Positions 55,711 through 63,339 of a stretch of 64,000 nucleotides of DNA are shown here, one piece after another. Under the pieces are notes generated by a model, which had not been told where the DNA came from, did no database searches, and saw nothing but the letters and a program-made list of their open reading frames with translations. Location: positions 1 through 64,000 of the IMG/VR virus record IMGVR_UViG_3300043331_000919; one strand, 5' to 3'. Both the position numbers and the translations under genes were made by a program. Position 1 is the first letter of the stretch. Each line of letters starts with the position of its first letter. This DNA is from a virus.

Positions 55711-56936
55711 CGCTGGCCCCCGTCGCCCATGCCCAGGCGCTTCTGGAGCATGATCTCGGCCTCGGCCTCCGGCTGCTCCAGGCAGACCATGAAGGCGCGC
55801 TTCAGGGTCCGGCGGTGCAGGTCGGAGACCTCCTTGAACTGCGGGATGCGGCGGCCGTCGGCCTCCATCAGCATCGTGTCGAGGCGGTTGCGGGCGTCGG
55901 CGAGCTTGCGGTTCGCCTCCTTGCCGTACGCCTGTCGCGCGTCGGTCTGGTCGTTGCCGCTCGCGTCCGGCCCGGTGCGCTCGGTGATGCCGTCGTCGAC
56001 CTGCTTGATCGCGTCGCGGATCTCCAGCAGCGGCTCGACGAACGGGTTGGCGGCCGACAGGCACAGCCGCGAGACCTTGTCGATCTGCTCGACGGTGTCC
56101 CACAGCGTGAAGCGGAGCACGACCAGGTCGTCCTCCAGCACCTCGTCGCGACCGTCGAGGAAGGCGTGCGCCTGCAGCGCGCGCATCGAGGCGCGCCAGC
56201 GACGGTCGGAGGGGTAGAGGTGCTCGCGGGTGAACGCGGCCTTCAGGCTGGCGAGCGCCTGGAGTGCGCGCTCGTCGATCTTCACGGCCGGCACGACGTC
56301 GTCGATGACGTCCTTCAGCTCCATCCACTCGATCTCGGTCTCGGGCGCCTTCATGTCGCCCACGAGCAGCTGGCGGAAGTTGTCGGTGTCCTGCAGGTAG
56401 TCCACGACCACCCGGAACAGGAGTCGGTCCCACAGGGCCGCGGCGTCGTCGGACTCCGCGGTCACCATCTCGTTGGACGCGGTGAACGCCGTCGACAGCG
56501 GCGCCGGGTGGCTGGAACGCCCGTTCTCGACCTCGTGGTAGAGCCGCTCGTTGAGCAGCGCCAGCAGGTCGTGGCCGAGGATGCTCGACATCTTGCCGAT
56601 CTCGTCCAGGAAGGCGAACTCCACCTGCGAGGCGAAGTGCTCGCGCTTCAGCACGTAGTCACCGGTCTCGCGGAACCGCTTCACGTCCAGCGGGCCCATG
56701 ACCGCCTCGGTGGGGCGGGTCTTGGAGAGCAGGGTCTCGAAGTAGCGCGCGCCCATGAAGGTGCGCACCATGGCGCGGACCAGGTCCGACTTCGCGGTGC
56801 CCGGAGGGCCCAGCAGGAAGACGTGCTGGCCGCTCAGGACCGCTAGGAGCATCGCGAGGATGGCGTCCGAGCGCTCCAGGTAGGTCGCGTTCAGCTCGTC
56901 CCGCAGGGCGTTGAGCTTGGTGGCGATGGGGTGCAT
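55707..56936 (-). CDS. MoxR-family AAA+ ATPase
   Basis: The 409-residue protein has Walker A LLGPPGTAKSD (41-51), Walker B VEFAFLDEIGKM (105-116), and sensor 1 FTASNEM (151-157) of the MoxR/RavA branch. These ATPases act with VWA proteins as chaperone-like remodelers, consistent with the gene at 53294. The C-terminal part is helical (VVLRFTLWDTVEQIDKVSRL) with a RavA-like ending. AACGCCCGTT lies at 56516-56525. Target in this phage unknown. Confidence 0.87.
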   Translation of the reverse strand: MHPIATKLNALRDELNATYLERSDAILAMLLAVLSGQHVFLLGPPGTAKSDLVRAMVRTFMGARYFETLLSKTRPTEAVMGPLDVKRFRETGDYVLKREHFASQVEFAFLDEIGKMSSILGHDLLALLNERLYHEVENGRSSHPAPLSTAFTASNEMVTAESDDAAALWDRLLFRVVVDYLQDTDNFRQLLVGDMKAPETEIEWMELKDVIDDVVPAVKIDERALQALASLKAAFTREHLYPSDRRWRASMRALQAHAFLDGRDEVLEDDLVVLRFTLWDTVEQIDKVSRLCLSAANPFVEPLLEIRDAIKQVDDGITERTGPDASGNDQTDARQAYGKEANRKLADARNRLDTMLMEADGRRIPQFKEVSDLHRRTLKRAFMVCLEQPEAEAEIMLQKRLGMGDGGQR

Positions 56937-56945
56937 GGTGTCCTC

Positions 56946-57848
56946 TCAGCAGCGCGGCAGGGCCGCGAGTTGGGTGGTGGTGCAGTCGGCGGGTGCAACG
57001 TCCGTTCGCAACCCGCGGAAGACCGGGAACCGCAGGGTGCCCCCGGACGTGATGTTGATGGTCTCGATCTCGCCGACGAGGAGCTCGCCAGCGTCGAGAC
57101 GGGACTTCAGGTCGTGCGTCTGGCGCTCGGTGAACCCAGAGCCACAACGACCGACTGGGACCACGGTCCCGCGCTCGTCCACCAGGGCGAGCAGCAGGGC
57201 GCCGAAGTGCTCGCGCGAGCCGCTGCCGGGCGTGTAGCCGGCGAGCAGGCACGAGACGCGGTGCAGGTGCTTGAACTTCACCCAGTCGCGCGAGCGACGG
57301 CCGAAGCGGTAGCGGGAGACGAGTCGCTTCGCGATCACGCCCTCCATGCCCATGGCGCGGGTCTGCGTCCACAGGCTCATGTCGTACGACACCGGCGCGA
57401 TCAGCACGCCGTCGTCGGCGAGGCGCTCCAGGCGCTCGCGACGCTCGCTCCACGGCTGCTTCGCGAGCGCCGGCAGGTCGAAGGCCACGAATCGACAGGG
57501 GTGCTCGTCAGCGGCCCGGCGGATCTTCGCGGTGATCGACTGCGACTCGCGCATGAGCGTGGTCTCGAACGATCCGTTGACGGCCACGATCTCGCCGTCG
57601 AGCCAGCCGTGTCGGCTGCCCCCGGATTGGTCCGTCATGGCGGCGACGACCTCCGGGAAGATCCGGGCCACGTCGACGCCCTTGCGGTTCAGGATCCGGC
57701 CGTCCGGCATCAGCATGGCCCGCACGCCGTCGAGCTTCGTGTCCAGCACCCAGTCGCCGGTCGCCATGAGTTGGTCCACCTGGACCGGGTCGCGACCGGA
57801 GGCGCCGGTACTGGCGCTCGCGAGCATGGGGAGGAACTCGGCCTGCAT
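56946..57848 (-). CDS. ATP-dependent DNA ligase (LigD ligase-domain type)
   Basis: The 300-residue protein carries the nucleotidyltransferase motifs: DTKLDGVRA with the adenylated Lys (K38), DGEIVA (84-89), EGVIAK (169-174) and WVKFK (189-193). An OB-fold domain follows (LAGYTPGSG, FGALLLALVDERG). It resembles the ligase domain of LigD that works with Ku. I chose the ATG at 57846-57848, one base overlapping the upstream stop; a start seven codons further in the same frame upstream is possible. AACGTCCGTT at 56997-57006. Confidence 0.87.
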   Translation of the reverse strand: MQAEFLPMLASASTGASGRDPVQVDQLMATGDWVLDTKLDGVRAMLMPDGRILNRKGVDVARIFPEVVAAMTDQSGGSRHGWLDGEIVAVNGSFETTLMRESQSITAKIRRAADEHPCRFVAFDLPALAKQPWSERRERLERLADDGVLIAPVSYDMSLWTQTRAMGMEGVIAKRLVSRYRFGRRSRDWVKFKHLHRVSCLLAGYTPGSGSREHFGALLLALVDERGTVVPVGRCGSGFTERQTHDLKSRLDAGELLVGEIETINITSGGTLRFPVFRGLRTDVAPADCTTTQLAALPRC

Positions 57849-58213
57849 CAGTTCTCCCAGATCCGCCACTCGGCGGACTCGACCTCGCCCGCGAACATCA
57901 GGCGCTCCTGAATCTCGGGGTCACTGGGGCCACCCTCGCCGAGCGAGTCCTCGGCGTCGCCGGCGTGCGACACGTCGCCCTCGTCCCAACGGACGTTGGG
58001 GAAGACCTCGCGCATCTCGGCCTCGGTCAGCGTGATGCTGCGTACGACCTTCTCGGTCTTGCAGATCGTGAACGTCCGCGGGGCGCGGACCTCCTCAGCC
58101 TCCCAGTGCCAACCGTTGCCGATCTTGTCGCAGGCTCGGTCGATGGCCTCCTCCTCGGTCTCGGCCTCCACGTTCATCGTGTAGTGGCCGGACACCTGAA
58201 ACTGCTTGCTCAT
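57848..58213 (-). CDS. hypothetical protein between ligase and Ku (121 aa)
   Basis: The N-terminus (QFQVSGHYTMNVEAETEEEAIDRACDKIG) has the pattern of small alpha/beta domains with a DpnD/PcfM-like or ASCH-like start. The C-terminus is acidic. AACGGACGTT lies at 57988-57997. Its location in the ligase-Ku interval suggests an end-joining accessory, but that is only context. Confidence 0.55.
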   Translation of the reverse strand: MSKQFQVSGHYTMNVEAETEEEAIDRACDKIGNGWHWEAEEVRAPRTFTICKTEKVVRSITLTEAEMREVFPNVRWDEGDVSHAGDAEDSLGEGGPSDPEIQERLMFAGEVESAEWRIWEN

Positions 58214-58554
58214 GACTCCCCCTCTCCGAAGTCGAAGTTCTCGTCGCCGACGATCTCGCGGAACGCGCGCGTCGACTCCAGCTCGGCACCGACCAGCAGC
58301 CCGAGCTCGAATGCGGCCAGCGGGATCGTCGCCTCGGCGCGCTGCTCCGCGGTCTCGCGGTCCACGCCCTCGCGCAGCAGCTGCATCTTGATGAGCGTCT
58401 GCCCACCGCCGAACAGCGCCTGCAGCGCCTGTGCAGTCTCGGCGTTCATCCAGCCGATCTGGATGCCCTGGCTGTGCATGATCCGCTTCGCGATCGTGAT
58501 GACCTGCTCGCTGCGCCGGTTGTTCGGCGGCGGGCCGGCTGGGGTGGCGGTCAC
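58210..58554 (-). CDS. helical protein downstream of Ku (114 aa)
   Basis: GTG overlaps the Ku stop. The product is mostly helical (EQVITIAKRIMHSQGIQIGW, TAEQRAEATIPLAAFELGLLV) with acidic Phe-rich C-terminus (DENFDFGEGES), an SSB-like tail. No family recognised. Confidence 0.55.
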   Translation of the reverse strand: MTATPAGPPPNNRRSEQVITIAKRIMHSQGIQIGWMNAETAQALQALFGGGQTLIKMQLLREGVDRETAEQRAEATIPLAAFELGLLVGAELESTRAFREIVGDENFDFGEGES

Positions 58555-59348
58555 TTCTTCTTCGCTCCCTTCGCGAGCTTCTGCATCTGCGCGATCAGGT
58601 CGTCGTCGCTGACCTTGGCGGCCACGGCCGGCGCGTCCTTGCCCGGCAGGGCCACGGTCTCGCCCTCGGCGAGCATCGCGTCGAGCGCCTGCCCGTACTT
58701 GTCCTCGTACGCCGCAGGGTCGTAGTCGGTCAGGAGGCTCGGCAGCATGCCGTCGAGAGCCGCGTACAGGGCATCGTTCACCACGCCACCGACACTCGGG
58801 GCGGGCTTCACGTTGTCCTGTCGCGCCCGCTTCTCCAGGCACAGCACGCCCTCGCGGACGGTGAGTCGGAACAGCGCGGTCGCGCTCGACGGCGTGTAGA
58901 GCCCGGCGAAGGCCAGCTCGGGGTGCTCGGCCACCAGCCGGGTGAGCAGCTGGTAGTGGTCCGCGGCGCCCGCGTCGGCCGGCGTCAGGTAGTGCAGCGT
59001 GTCGCCCGGGCCGGTGGCGGTGAGGAACTGCTCCGCGGGGTGGGCGACCAGGGACAGGGCGTCCTTGTACTGGCCGCTGTACTCCTCGCGCGCCTCGCCG
59101 ATCGCCTCCTTGTCCACCAGCGTGTAGGTCGAGCCGGTCTTGATGCCCTTGGAGAGGGTGTCGTAGTCGGTGATCGGACCGCACTTCGCGCACTGCTTCG
59201 GCGCCTGCACCGGCAGGTGCTCGTGCTCGGGCTTGCCCGGCTGACCGGAGCACAGGTTGCTCATGGTCGGGGGCCTGGTGATCGCGACCTCGGACTTCGC
59301 GGCGACTGAGAGCAGCCCGAACTGCAGGGTGATCTTGCGTGCTGCCAT
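58551..59348 (-). CDS. Ku-like DNA end-binding protein
   Basis: The 265-residue protein matches the bacterial/phage Ku core: ITLQFGLLSVAAKSEVAI at residues 6-23 (the SFGLVxIPVKL element), a zinc knuckle KQCAKCG (51-57) and the following DYDTLSKGIKTGSTYTLVDKE. Ku forms a ring on double-strand ends and recruits ligase. Mycobacteriophages Omega and Corndog are known to encode Ku for end joining at short cohesive ends. The ATP ligase lies three genes downstream. Start ATG follows CCTCAACGGGAGG. Confidence 0.82.
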   Translation of the reverse strand: MAARKITLQFGLLSVAAKSEVAITRPPTMSNLCSGQPGKPEHEHLPVQAPKQCAKCGPITDYDTLSKGIKTGSTYTLVDKEAIGEAREEYSGQYKDALSLVAHPAEQFLTATGPGDTLHYLTPADAGAADHYQLLTRLVAEHPELAFAGLYTPSSATALFRLTVREGVLCLEKRARQDNVKPAPSVGGVVNDALYAALDGMLPSLLTDYDPAAYEDKYGQALDAMLAEGETVALPGKDAPAVAAKVSDDDLIAQMQKLAKGAKKK

Positions 59349-59441
59349 GGGGTGAAACCTCCCGTTGAGGCTTGGGTGATGGGTCGATCATGGTCGCGAA
59401 TGACACGCGTGTCGATCCGCGAGGGGACTGGTCTAGACCAG
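59349..59441 (-). promoter_or_regulatory. intergenic region upstream of Ku with two perfect palindromes
   Basis: GACACGCGTGTC (59402-59413) and ACTGGTCTAGACCAGT (59427-59442) are 12- and 16-base perfect palindromes in the only sizeable gap of the right arm. The second contains TGGTCTAGACCA, also at 2883-2894; the first resembles TGACATGCGTGTAA at 30347. An internal promoter for the Ku block under operator control is likely. CCTCAACGGGAGG (reverse strand of 59358-59370) is the Ku leader. Confidence 0.5.
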
Positions 59442-59678
59442 TCAGACAGCGTTGAGGTTCGAGGGGCGCTCGGTGAGGCGCGCGGTCTCGTCCTGAGTGA
59501 TGCTGCCGTGGAGCTTCTCGCCGTGCTGGCGGGCGTGGTGGGCGCACCAGAGAAGGTCGCCGGCCTCGTGCTGCGTGCGCACGTACGCCTGCGCGCCGCA
59601 CCGGTCGCACCGGTCCAGCGCCGTCAGGGGCGCCGTGCTCTCCACGTCCGGTACTTCGACCGCAACGGGCGTTGTCAT
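59442..59678 (-). CDS. DUF7455-like zinc protein (78 aa)
   Basis: The sequence ALDRCDRCGAQAYVRTQHEAG, then LLWCAHHARQHGEKL, matches a short zinc-binding actinobacterial family I recall as DUF7455. Two Cys from RCDRCG and the CAHH group bind the metal. AACGGGCGTT lies near the start (59664-59673). ATG overlaps the upstream stop. Its stop codon abuts the palindromic region. Confidence 0.7.
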   Translation of the reverse strand: MTTPVAVEVPDVESTAPLTALDRCDRCGAQAYVRTQHEAGDLLWCAHHARQHGEKLHGSITQDETARLTERPSNLNAV

Positions 59679-60184
59679 CCGTTCTCCTTCGTCTCGTCGG
59701 ACTCCATGTCGTCCAGCCACTTCCCGATCGCGGCCAGATCGCCCGGGTTGGGCATGGGGTCGAGCGCGGCTGCGTGGGGCGTGAGCCACTCGATCGCCTC
59801 GCGGGGGTCGAACTCGTAGTAGGGCCCGGTCTCCGGGCTGGGAGCCGTGACGAAGCCCCACTGGGAGACCTGCGAGGAGTCGAGGCTGGAGGCGAAGTCC
59901 CACAGCGAGTTCTCGTCGAGACCCGCCTCCTCGGCGTCCAGCGACTCGCCGAACACGAACAGGCATGCGAAGGTCATGCTGGAGAAGTCCTGATCGCTCT
60001 GGTCGAGCGCGATCTTGATCTGGCTCTCGGGGCGCAGCGAGAGCACGTAGTGGCTCAGCGCCAGGAGCACGGCGATCTCAGAGAGCTCGCGCACCTTGCG
60101 GTAGATCTCCCACAGGCCGCCCGGTCCGCCGAGCGCCTTGCTCAGTCGCTCCTGCGCGACCTCGTGCTGCTCCGGCGTCATCAC
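59675..60184 (-). CDS. hypothetical protein (169 aa) with WLDD element
   Basis: The product is helical at first (IYRKVRELSEIAVLLALSHYV), then mixed, with acidic loops. Near the C-terminus NPGDLAAIGKWLDDMESDE is a relative of the WLD peptide. GTG overlaps the upstream TGA; an ATG follows directly. No family recognised. Confidence 0.55.
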   Translation of the reverse strand: MMTPEQHEVAQERLSKALGGPGGLWEIYRKVRELSEIAVLLALSHYVLSLRPESQIKIALDQSDQDFSSMTFACLFVFGESLDAEEAGLDENSLWDFASSLDSSQVSQWGFVTAPSPETGPYYEFDPREAIEWLTPHAAALDPMPNPGDLAAIGKWLDDMESDETKENG

Positions 60185-60546
60185 GGCTGCCCCGAGATCT
60201 CAGGGCGGTAGTGGCGGAAGCCGCGGTCGACCAGCTCCTCCATGCTGCGCGGGTGGCCCTCGTCGTCTTCCACGGCGCGCAGCGCGTCGAGTAGGTGGTG
60301 CAGGTCGCCCATGAGGTCGCCGATCGCGAGGAACACCGACTCTCCACTGGCAACGCCCGTTGTGACGGCGTAGTGGTGGACGGCCTTCGCGGCGAAGTGG
60401 GCCCGCCGTTCGTTCTCCTCTCGCGGCGCGATCCCGTGCAGCGGGATACCGGTGTCGGGCAGCGCGTCGAGCGCGTCGGTGGCGCTGAAGACTGCCTTGT
60501 CGACGGGGCGGGCGCGGTAGTCGCTGCCACCCTCGGGTGTGCTCAT
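60181..60546 (-). CDS. hypothetical protein (121 aa)
   Basis: The product has RARPVDKAVFSATDALDALPD, then a helical region (FAAKAVHHYAVTTGVASGESV; LMGDLHHLLDALRAVEDDEG). His pairs could bind metal. AACGCCCGTT at 60352-60361. ATG overlaps the upstream TGA. No family recognised. Confidence 0.55.
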   Translation of the reverse strand: MSTPEGGSDYRARPVDKAVFSATDALDALPDTGIPLHGIAPREENERRAHFAAKAVHHYAVTTGVASGESVFLAIGDLMGDLHHLLDALRAVEDDEGHPRSMEELVDRGFRHYRPEISGQP

Positions 60547-60704
60547 CGCAGGTTCTCCTCTCGTGGTTCGTGCTCGGCGACGAATGTGTCGTGGGCGTCG
60601 CAGGTCTCGCGCCACAGGCGGTCGTCCCCCGTCGCCTCGGGGTCCACCCAGCGGCCGTCCTCGTCCAGGCAGATCGACCGGCCACAGTGCTTGCAGATCC
60701 TCAC
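60543..60704 (-). CDS. small zinc-finger protein (53 aa)
   Basis: GTG start. RICKHCGRSICLDEDGRWVD and RETCDAHDTFVAEHEPRE give a Cys4/His-type finger resembling small zinc proteins in Streptomyces and phages that begin with ICKHCGR. Overlaps both neighbours. Role unknown. Confidence 0.62.
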   Translation of the reverse strand: MRICKHCGRSICLDEDGRWVDPEATGDDRLWRETCDAHDTFVAEHEPREENLR

Positions 60705-61663
60705 AGCTTCCCCCCTCCGATCAGCGTGACGGCCGCGTGAGCCGCGGCCAGGCGGTGTCCGAGCCACTCGGCCATGCCGACGTGCATGGCGTTGCCGAGC
60801 ATCTGGTAGCGCGCGGAGTCCGGGGCGCCGGTGCCAGCGGTCCAGTCGTCCGGGAAGCCTTGGAGCCGCTCCCACTCGGTCAGGGTCAGCGTTCGCAGGT
60901 GTCCGCCCTGCGAGATCAGGTGGGTCTGCCGGGCCGGACCGCCGCCATCGAAGCCGGTCAGCGTGTTCGCCATGCCGTCGGCGACCCAGGTCTCGTAGCC
61001 ACCCTTGCTCACGGCTGCTCGGGCTCGGGCGGACTTTCGCCAGACAGCATCGAACGCAGCGCCTCCAGCAGGTGCGGGTCCGCACGGTGCCCGCCGGACT
61101 CGATCCGCGGCAGCAGTTTCTCCGCCGAGCTCGGGGTCACCCAGAACCGACCATGCGAGTCGGGGGTCGCCTCCACGATGTCCGACCACGAGGACTCGCT
61201 CGCGTCGCTGGGGCGTGCCGAGGTGTCGCCCGTCCACCACTCGATACGCCCACCCATACCCGAGGTCCCCCAGGACACCGAAGATGGTGGCTGCGTCCCG
61301 CCCCCCGTTGCTCCGGAGGAGTCCGGTGGGGTTCTCGATGACCACCCAGCGGGGCTTGGTGTCGTCGAGGATCCGGGCGAACTCGAAGAAGTGCCCGGAT
61401 CGTCTTCCCGCGAGGCCGGAGCGATGCGGGGCGGCGATGGAGGTGTCCTGGCAGGGGAAGCCTCCTGCGGCGACGTCAGCGCGCGGTAGATCCGATCCGG
61501 CAACGTCACTGATATCTCCCATCAGTTGGGTGTGTGAGAAGTGGCGGCGCAGCACGCGCTGGCAGTGGGCGTCCCACTCGACCTGGCATGCGGTCTCGAT
61601 GCCGGCGCGACTGAAGCCGAGCTCGAATCCGCCGATGCCGGCGAAGAAGGAGTTGGCGATCAC
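60701..61663 (-). CDS. C5 cytosine DNA methyltransferase (Dcm type)
   Basis: The 320-residue enzyme has motif I SFFAGIGGFELGF (5-17), motif IV GGFPCQDTS with catalytic C71, motif VI VVIENP (108-112), motif VIII TPQRRERV and motif X YQMLGNAM. The target-recognition region is the variable part around 190-250. No restriction endonuclease adjoins it, so it is probably an orphan methyltransferase protecting phage DNA. CpG-containing sites such as the AACGNNCGTT palindrome are one conceivable target. GTG overlaps the upstream stop. Confidence 0.88.
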   Translation of the reverse strand: MIANSFFAGIGGFELGFSRAGIETACQVEWDAHCQRVLRRHFSHTQLMGDISDVAGSDLPRADVAAGGFPCQDTSIAAPHRSGLAGRRSGHFFEFARILDDTKPRWVVIENPTGLLRSNGGRDAATIFGVLGDLGYGWAYRVVDGRHLGTPQRRERVLVVGHRGGDPRLAWSVLGDPELGGETAAADRVRRAPCGPAPAGGAAFDAVWRKSARARAAVSKGGYETWVADGMANTLTGFDGGGPARQTHLISQGGHLRTLTLTEWERLQGFPDDWTAGTGAPDSARYQMLGNAMHVGMAEWLGHRLAAAHAAVTLIGGGKL

Positions 61664-62133
61664 AGGCCCACGTCCTCGCGGTCGGCGGTGATGGTGCGGT
61701 GGGAGCCGTCCTCGCGGGCTGCGTGCCAGTCCTCGTCGCGCTCGACCTCGGTTGCGAAGACCATCTCGCCCTGCGGGTAGAACCCGGCGACCAGGTCGCC
61801 GTTCGCGAGCCGGAACCAGCGCCATTCCGAGCGTGTGTCGTCGCTGTCGGGCAGCGACGTGAGCAACTGCGTGACGGTCGCGTGGTCACGGATCGGGAAG
61901 GATTCTGCGATGAAGAAGGTCTCGCTGCCGCTGGCATCGACGGCCTCGATCATGGCCTCGTGACGCAGCGCCTCGTAGTACCCAAGCACGACGGAGTCGG
62001 CCGGGTTGAGAGCGCCCACGCCAGCGAGGGAGCGCAACGCCTGCGCGACTCCGTGTGGTGTGATCGGCGCGCTGGCGTCGGCCAGGTGTTTGCGCACCGC
62101 GTCGAGCACGACCGTGTCTGGGGAGAAAGTCAC
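61660..62133 (-). CDS. hypothetical protein (157 aa)
   Basis: GTG start overlapping the upstream TGA. An N-terminal helical part (VVLDAVRKHLADASAPITPHGVAQALRSL) looks like a winged-helix-type segment; the rest is beta-rich (SGSETFFIAESFPI; WRWFRLANGDLVAGFYPQGE). It precedes the methyltransferase. No family recognised. Confidence 0.55.
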   Translation of the reverse strand: MTFSPDTVVLDAVRKHLADASAPITPHGVAQALRSLAGVGALNPADSVVLGYYEALRHEAMIEAVDASGSETFFIAESFPIRDHATVTQLLTSLPDSDDTRSEWRWFRLANGDLVAGFYPQGEMVFATEVERDEDWHAAREDGSHRTITADREDVGL

Positions 62134-62348
62134 AGGGCCTCCTGGGCGTAGCGCAGCACCGGGCCGCGGCGCCGCCGGAGCGTGACCACGATCCCCGCCG
62201 CTGCACGGGGGTCCACCTTGACGTCGATCAGGGCGAGGTAGGCACCGTACTGCTCGAACACGGTTCGCACAGCTGCGAAGTCGCGCTTCGCGAGTGCCTG
62301 CGTGCGTTTGGACTCGAACGCCCTGTCGGCCTTGGTCTTGTGACTCAT
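62130..62348 (-). CDS. small basic protein (72 aa)
   Basis: The product is basic (SHKTKADRAFESKRTQALAKRD) and ends with a strand pair (AAAGIVVTLRRRRGPVLRYA). Nucleic-acid binding is plausible. ATG overlaps the upstream TGA. No family known. Confidence 0.5.
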   Translation of the reverse strand: MSHKTKADRAFESKRTQALAKRDFAAVRTVFEQYGAYLALIDVKVDPRAAAGIVVTLRRRRGPVLRYAQEAL

Positions 62349-62812
62349 CGCCACATCCTTTCGCCGCCCGCGGCGACCCGGTCGAACGCCTTGTAGTCCC
62401 GGGTCGCGTGGTCGGTGTAGTGGTAGTGCGAGCCGAGCGCAGTGCGCACCGACCCCTGGTGCTGGCCCGTGGTGGGCGAGTAGCGGACCGCCGGCATGAC
62501 CCAGCGACCCAGCGGCCCCGCGGTCTCCAGCCACTCGTCAACTGCGTGCGGGTCGTCGAGTGACGGCAGGATCGCGAGTGTCGGGTCGAACCACGCGATC
62601 GGCGTGGCGTAGGACCAGACCGCGTAGGTCGCGGCCATGAGCGAGTCGTGCCAGCGCTGCGGCAGGCAGCCCGTGGTGAGGCCGAGCCAGGAGTGCTCGT
62701 CGAGCCGCTGCCCGGAGAAGGACTCGCGGTAGTTCGTGAACGAGCGTTGCTCGCGGATCATCGCGATCGCGTCGTCGTTCACGCGGATCTTCTTCACGGC
62801 GTCTCCAGCCAT
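62345..62812 (-). CDS. hypothetical protein with internal WLE peptide (155 aa)
   Basis: Residues 1-85 are mixed alpha/beta (IAMIREQRSFTNYRESFSG, DSLMAATYAVWSYATPIAWF). SLDDPHAVDEWLETAGPLG then marks a join, followed by a basic His-rich segment (GSHYHYTDHATRDYKAF). The arrangement looks like two former genes fused at a WLD tail. AACGAGCGTT at 62739-62748. The ATG lies inside the upstream gene's tail DNA. Confidence 0.55.
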   Translation of the reverse strand: MAGDAVKKIRVNDDAIAMIREQRSFTNYRESFSGQRLDEHSWLGLTTGCLPQRWHDSLMAATYAVWSYATPIAWFDPTLAILPSLDDPHAVDEWLETAGPLGRWVMPAVRYSPTTGQHQGSVRTALGSHYHYTDHATRDYKAFDRVAAGGERMWR

Positions 62813-63339
62813 GCGTCCACCACCTTCGTGTCGTGCAGCGGCACCAGCTGCCGCGCGGGGTAGATCCGGTCGACCAGGGCGAACGGCGAGCCGGTGTCCT
62901 TGGGGTCGCGCGCCGGGTCGCTGATGTGGTTCGGCCACCACGAGGCGTACTCGCGCGCGAAGTTCTTCACGCTCGGGTCCTTGGCGCGCCAGCCTCGCGT
63001 GGCGACCATGACTCGGGTCTGCTCCAGGAAGTTCGCACGGCCGGCGTACTGGCCGATGATCGCGTCGGGGTCGTAGCGGAACATCACCGCGATCCACCAG
63101 CCCCACTCCATCCAGGTGGCGGCGGCGCCGAAGGATTCGGCGCCGTAGCGGCCGGTGTTGCGCCGGCGCCTGCGGTGCGGCGCCTCCTGCCCCTCCAGCG
63201 CGGTGTCGAACTTCCGGGCGCGGCTCCGTGAGCCGGACTCGTCGCAGCGGTCTAGGTAGACGCCGGCGTCGACCAGACCCGCATCCTTCAGGGCTAGGTG
63301 CAGGTCGCGGTAGGTCATGCGGTCGGTGTGGATCAGCAC
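62794..63339 (-). CDS. hypothetical protein with WLE tail (181 aa)
   Basis: GTG start. The body has a basic region (QEAPHRRRRRNTGRYGAES), an aromatic segment (WMEWGWWIAVMFRYDPDAIIG) and WWPNHISDPARDP. It ends PLHDTKVVDAWLETP, a WLD-family tail overlapping the next gene's start. No family recognised. Confidence 0.58.
   Translation of the reverse strand: MLIHTDRMTYRDLHLALKDAGLVDAGVYLDRCDESGSRSRARKFDTALEGQEAPHRRRRRNTGRYGAESFGAAATWMEWGWWIAVMFRYDPDAIIGQYAGRANFLEQTRVMVATRGWRAKDPSVKNFAREYASWWPNHISDPARDPKDTGSPFALVDRIYPARQLVPLHDTKVVDAWLETP

Noticed and set aside
60701-61663. Restriction-modification system
   Set aside because: Only a methyltransferase is seen; adjacent genes show no nuclease motif, so an orphan methylase is the better call.
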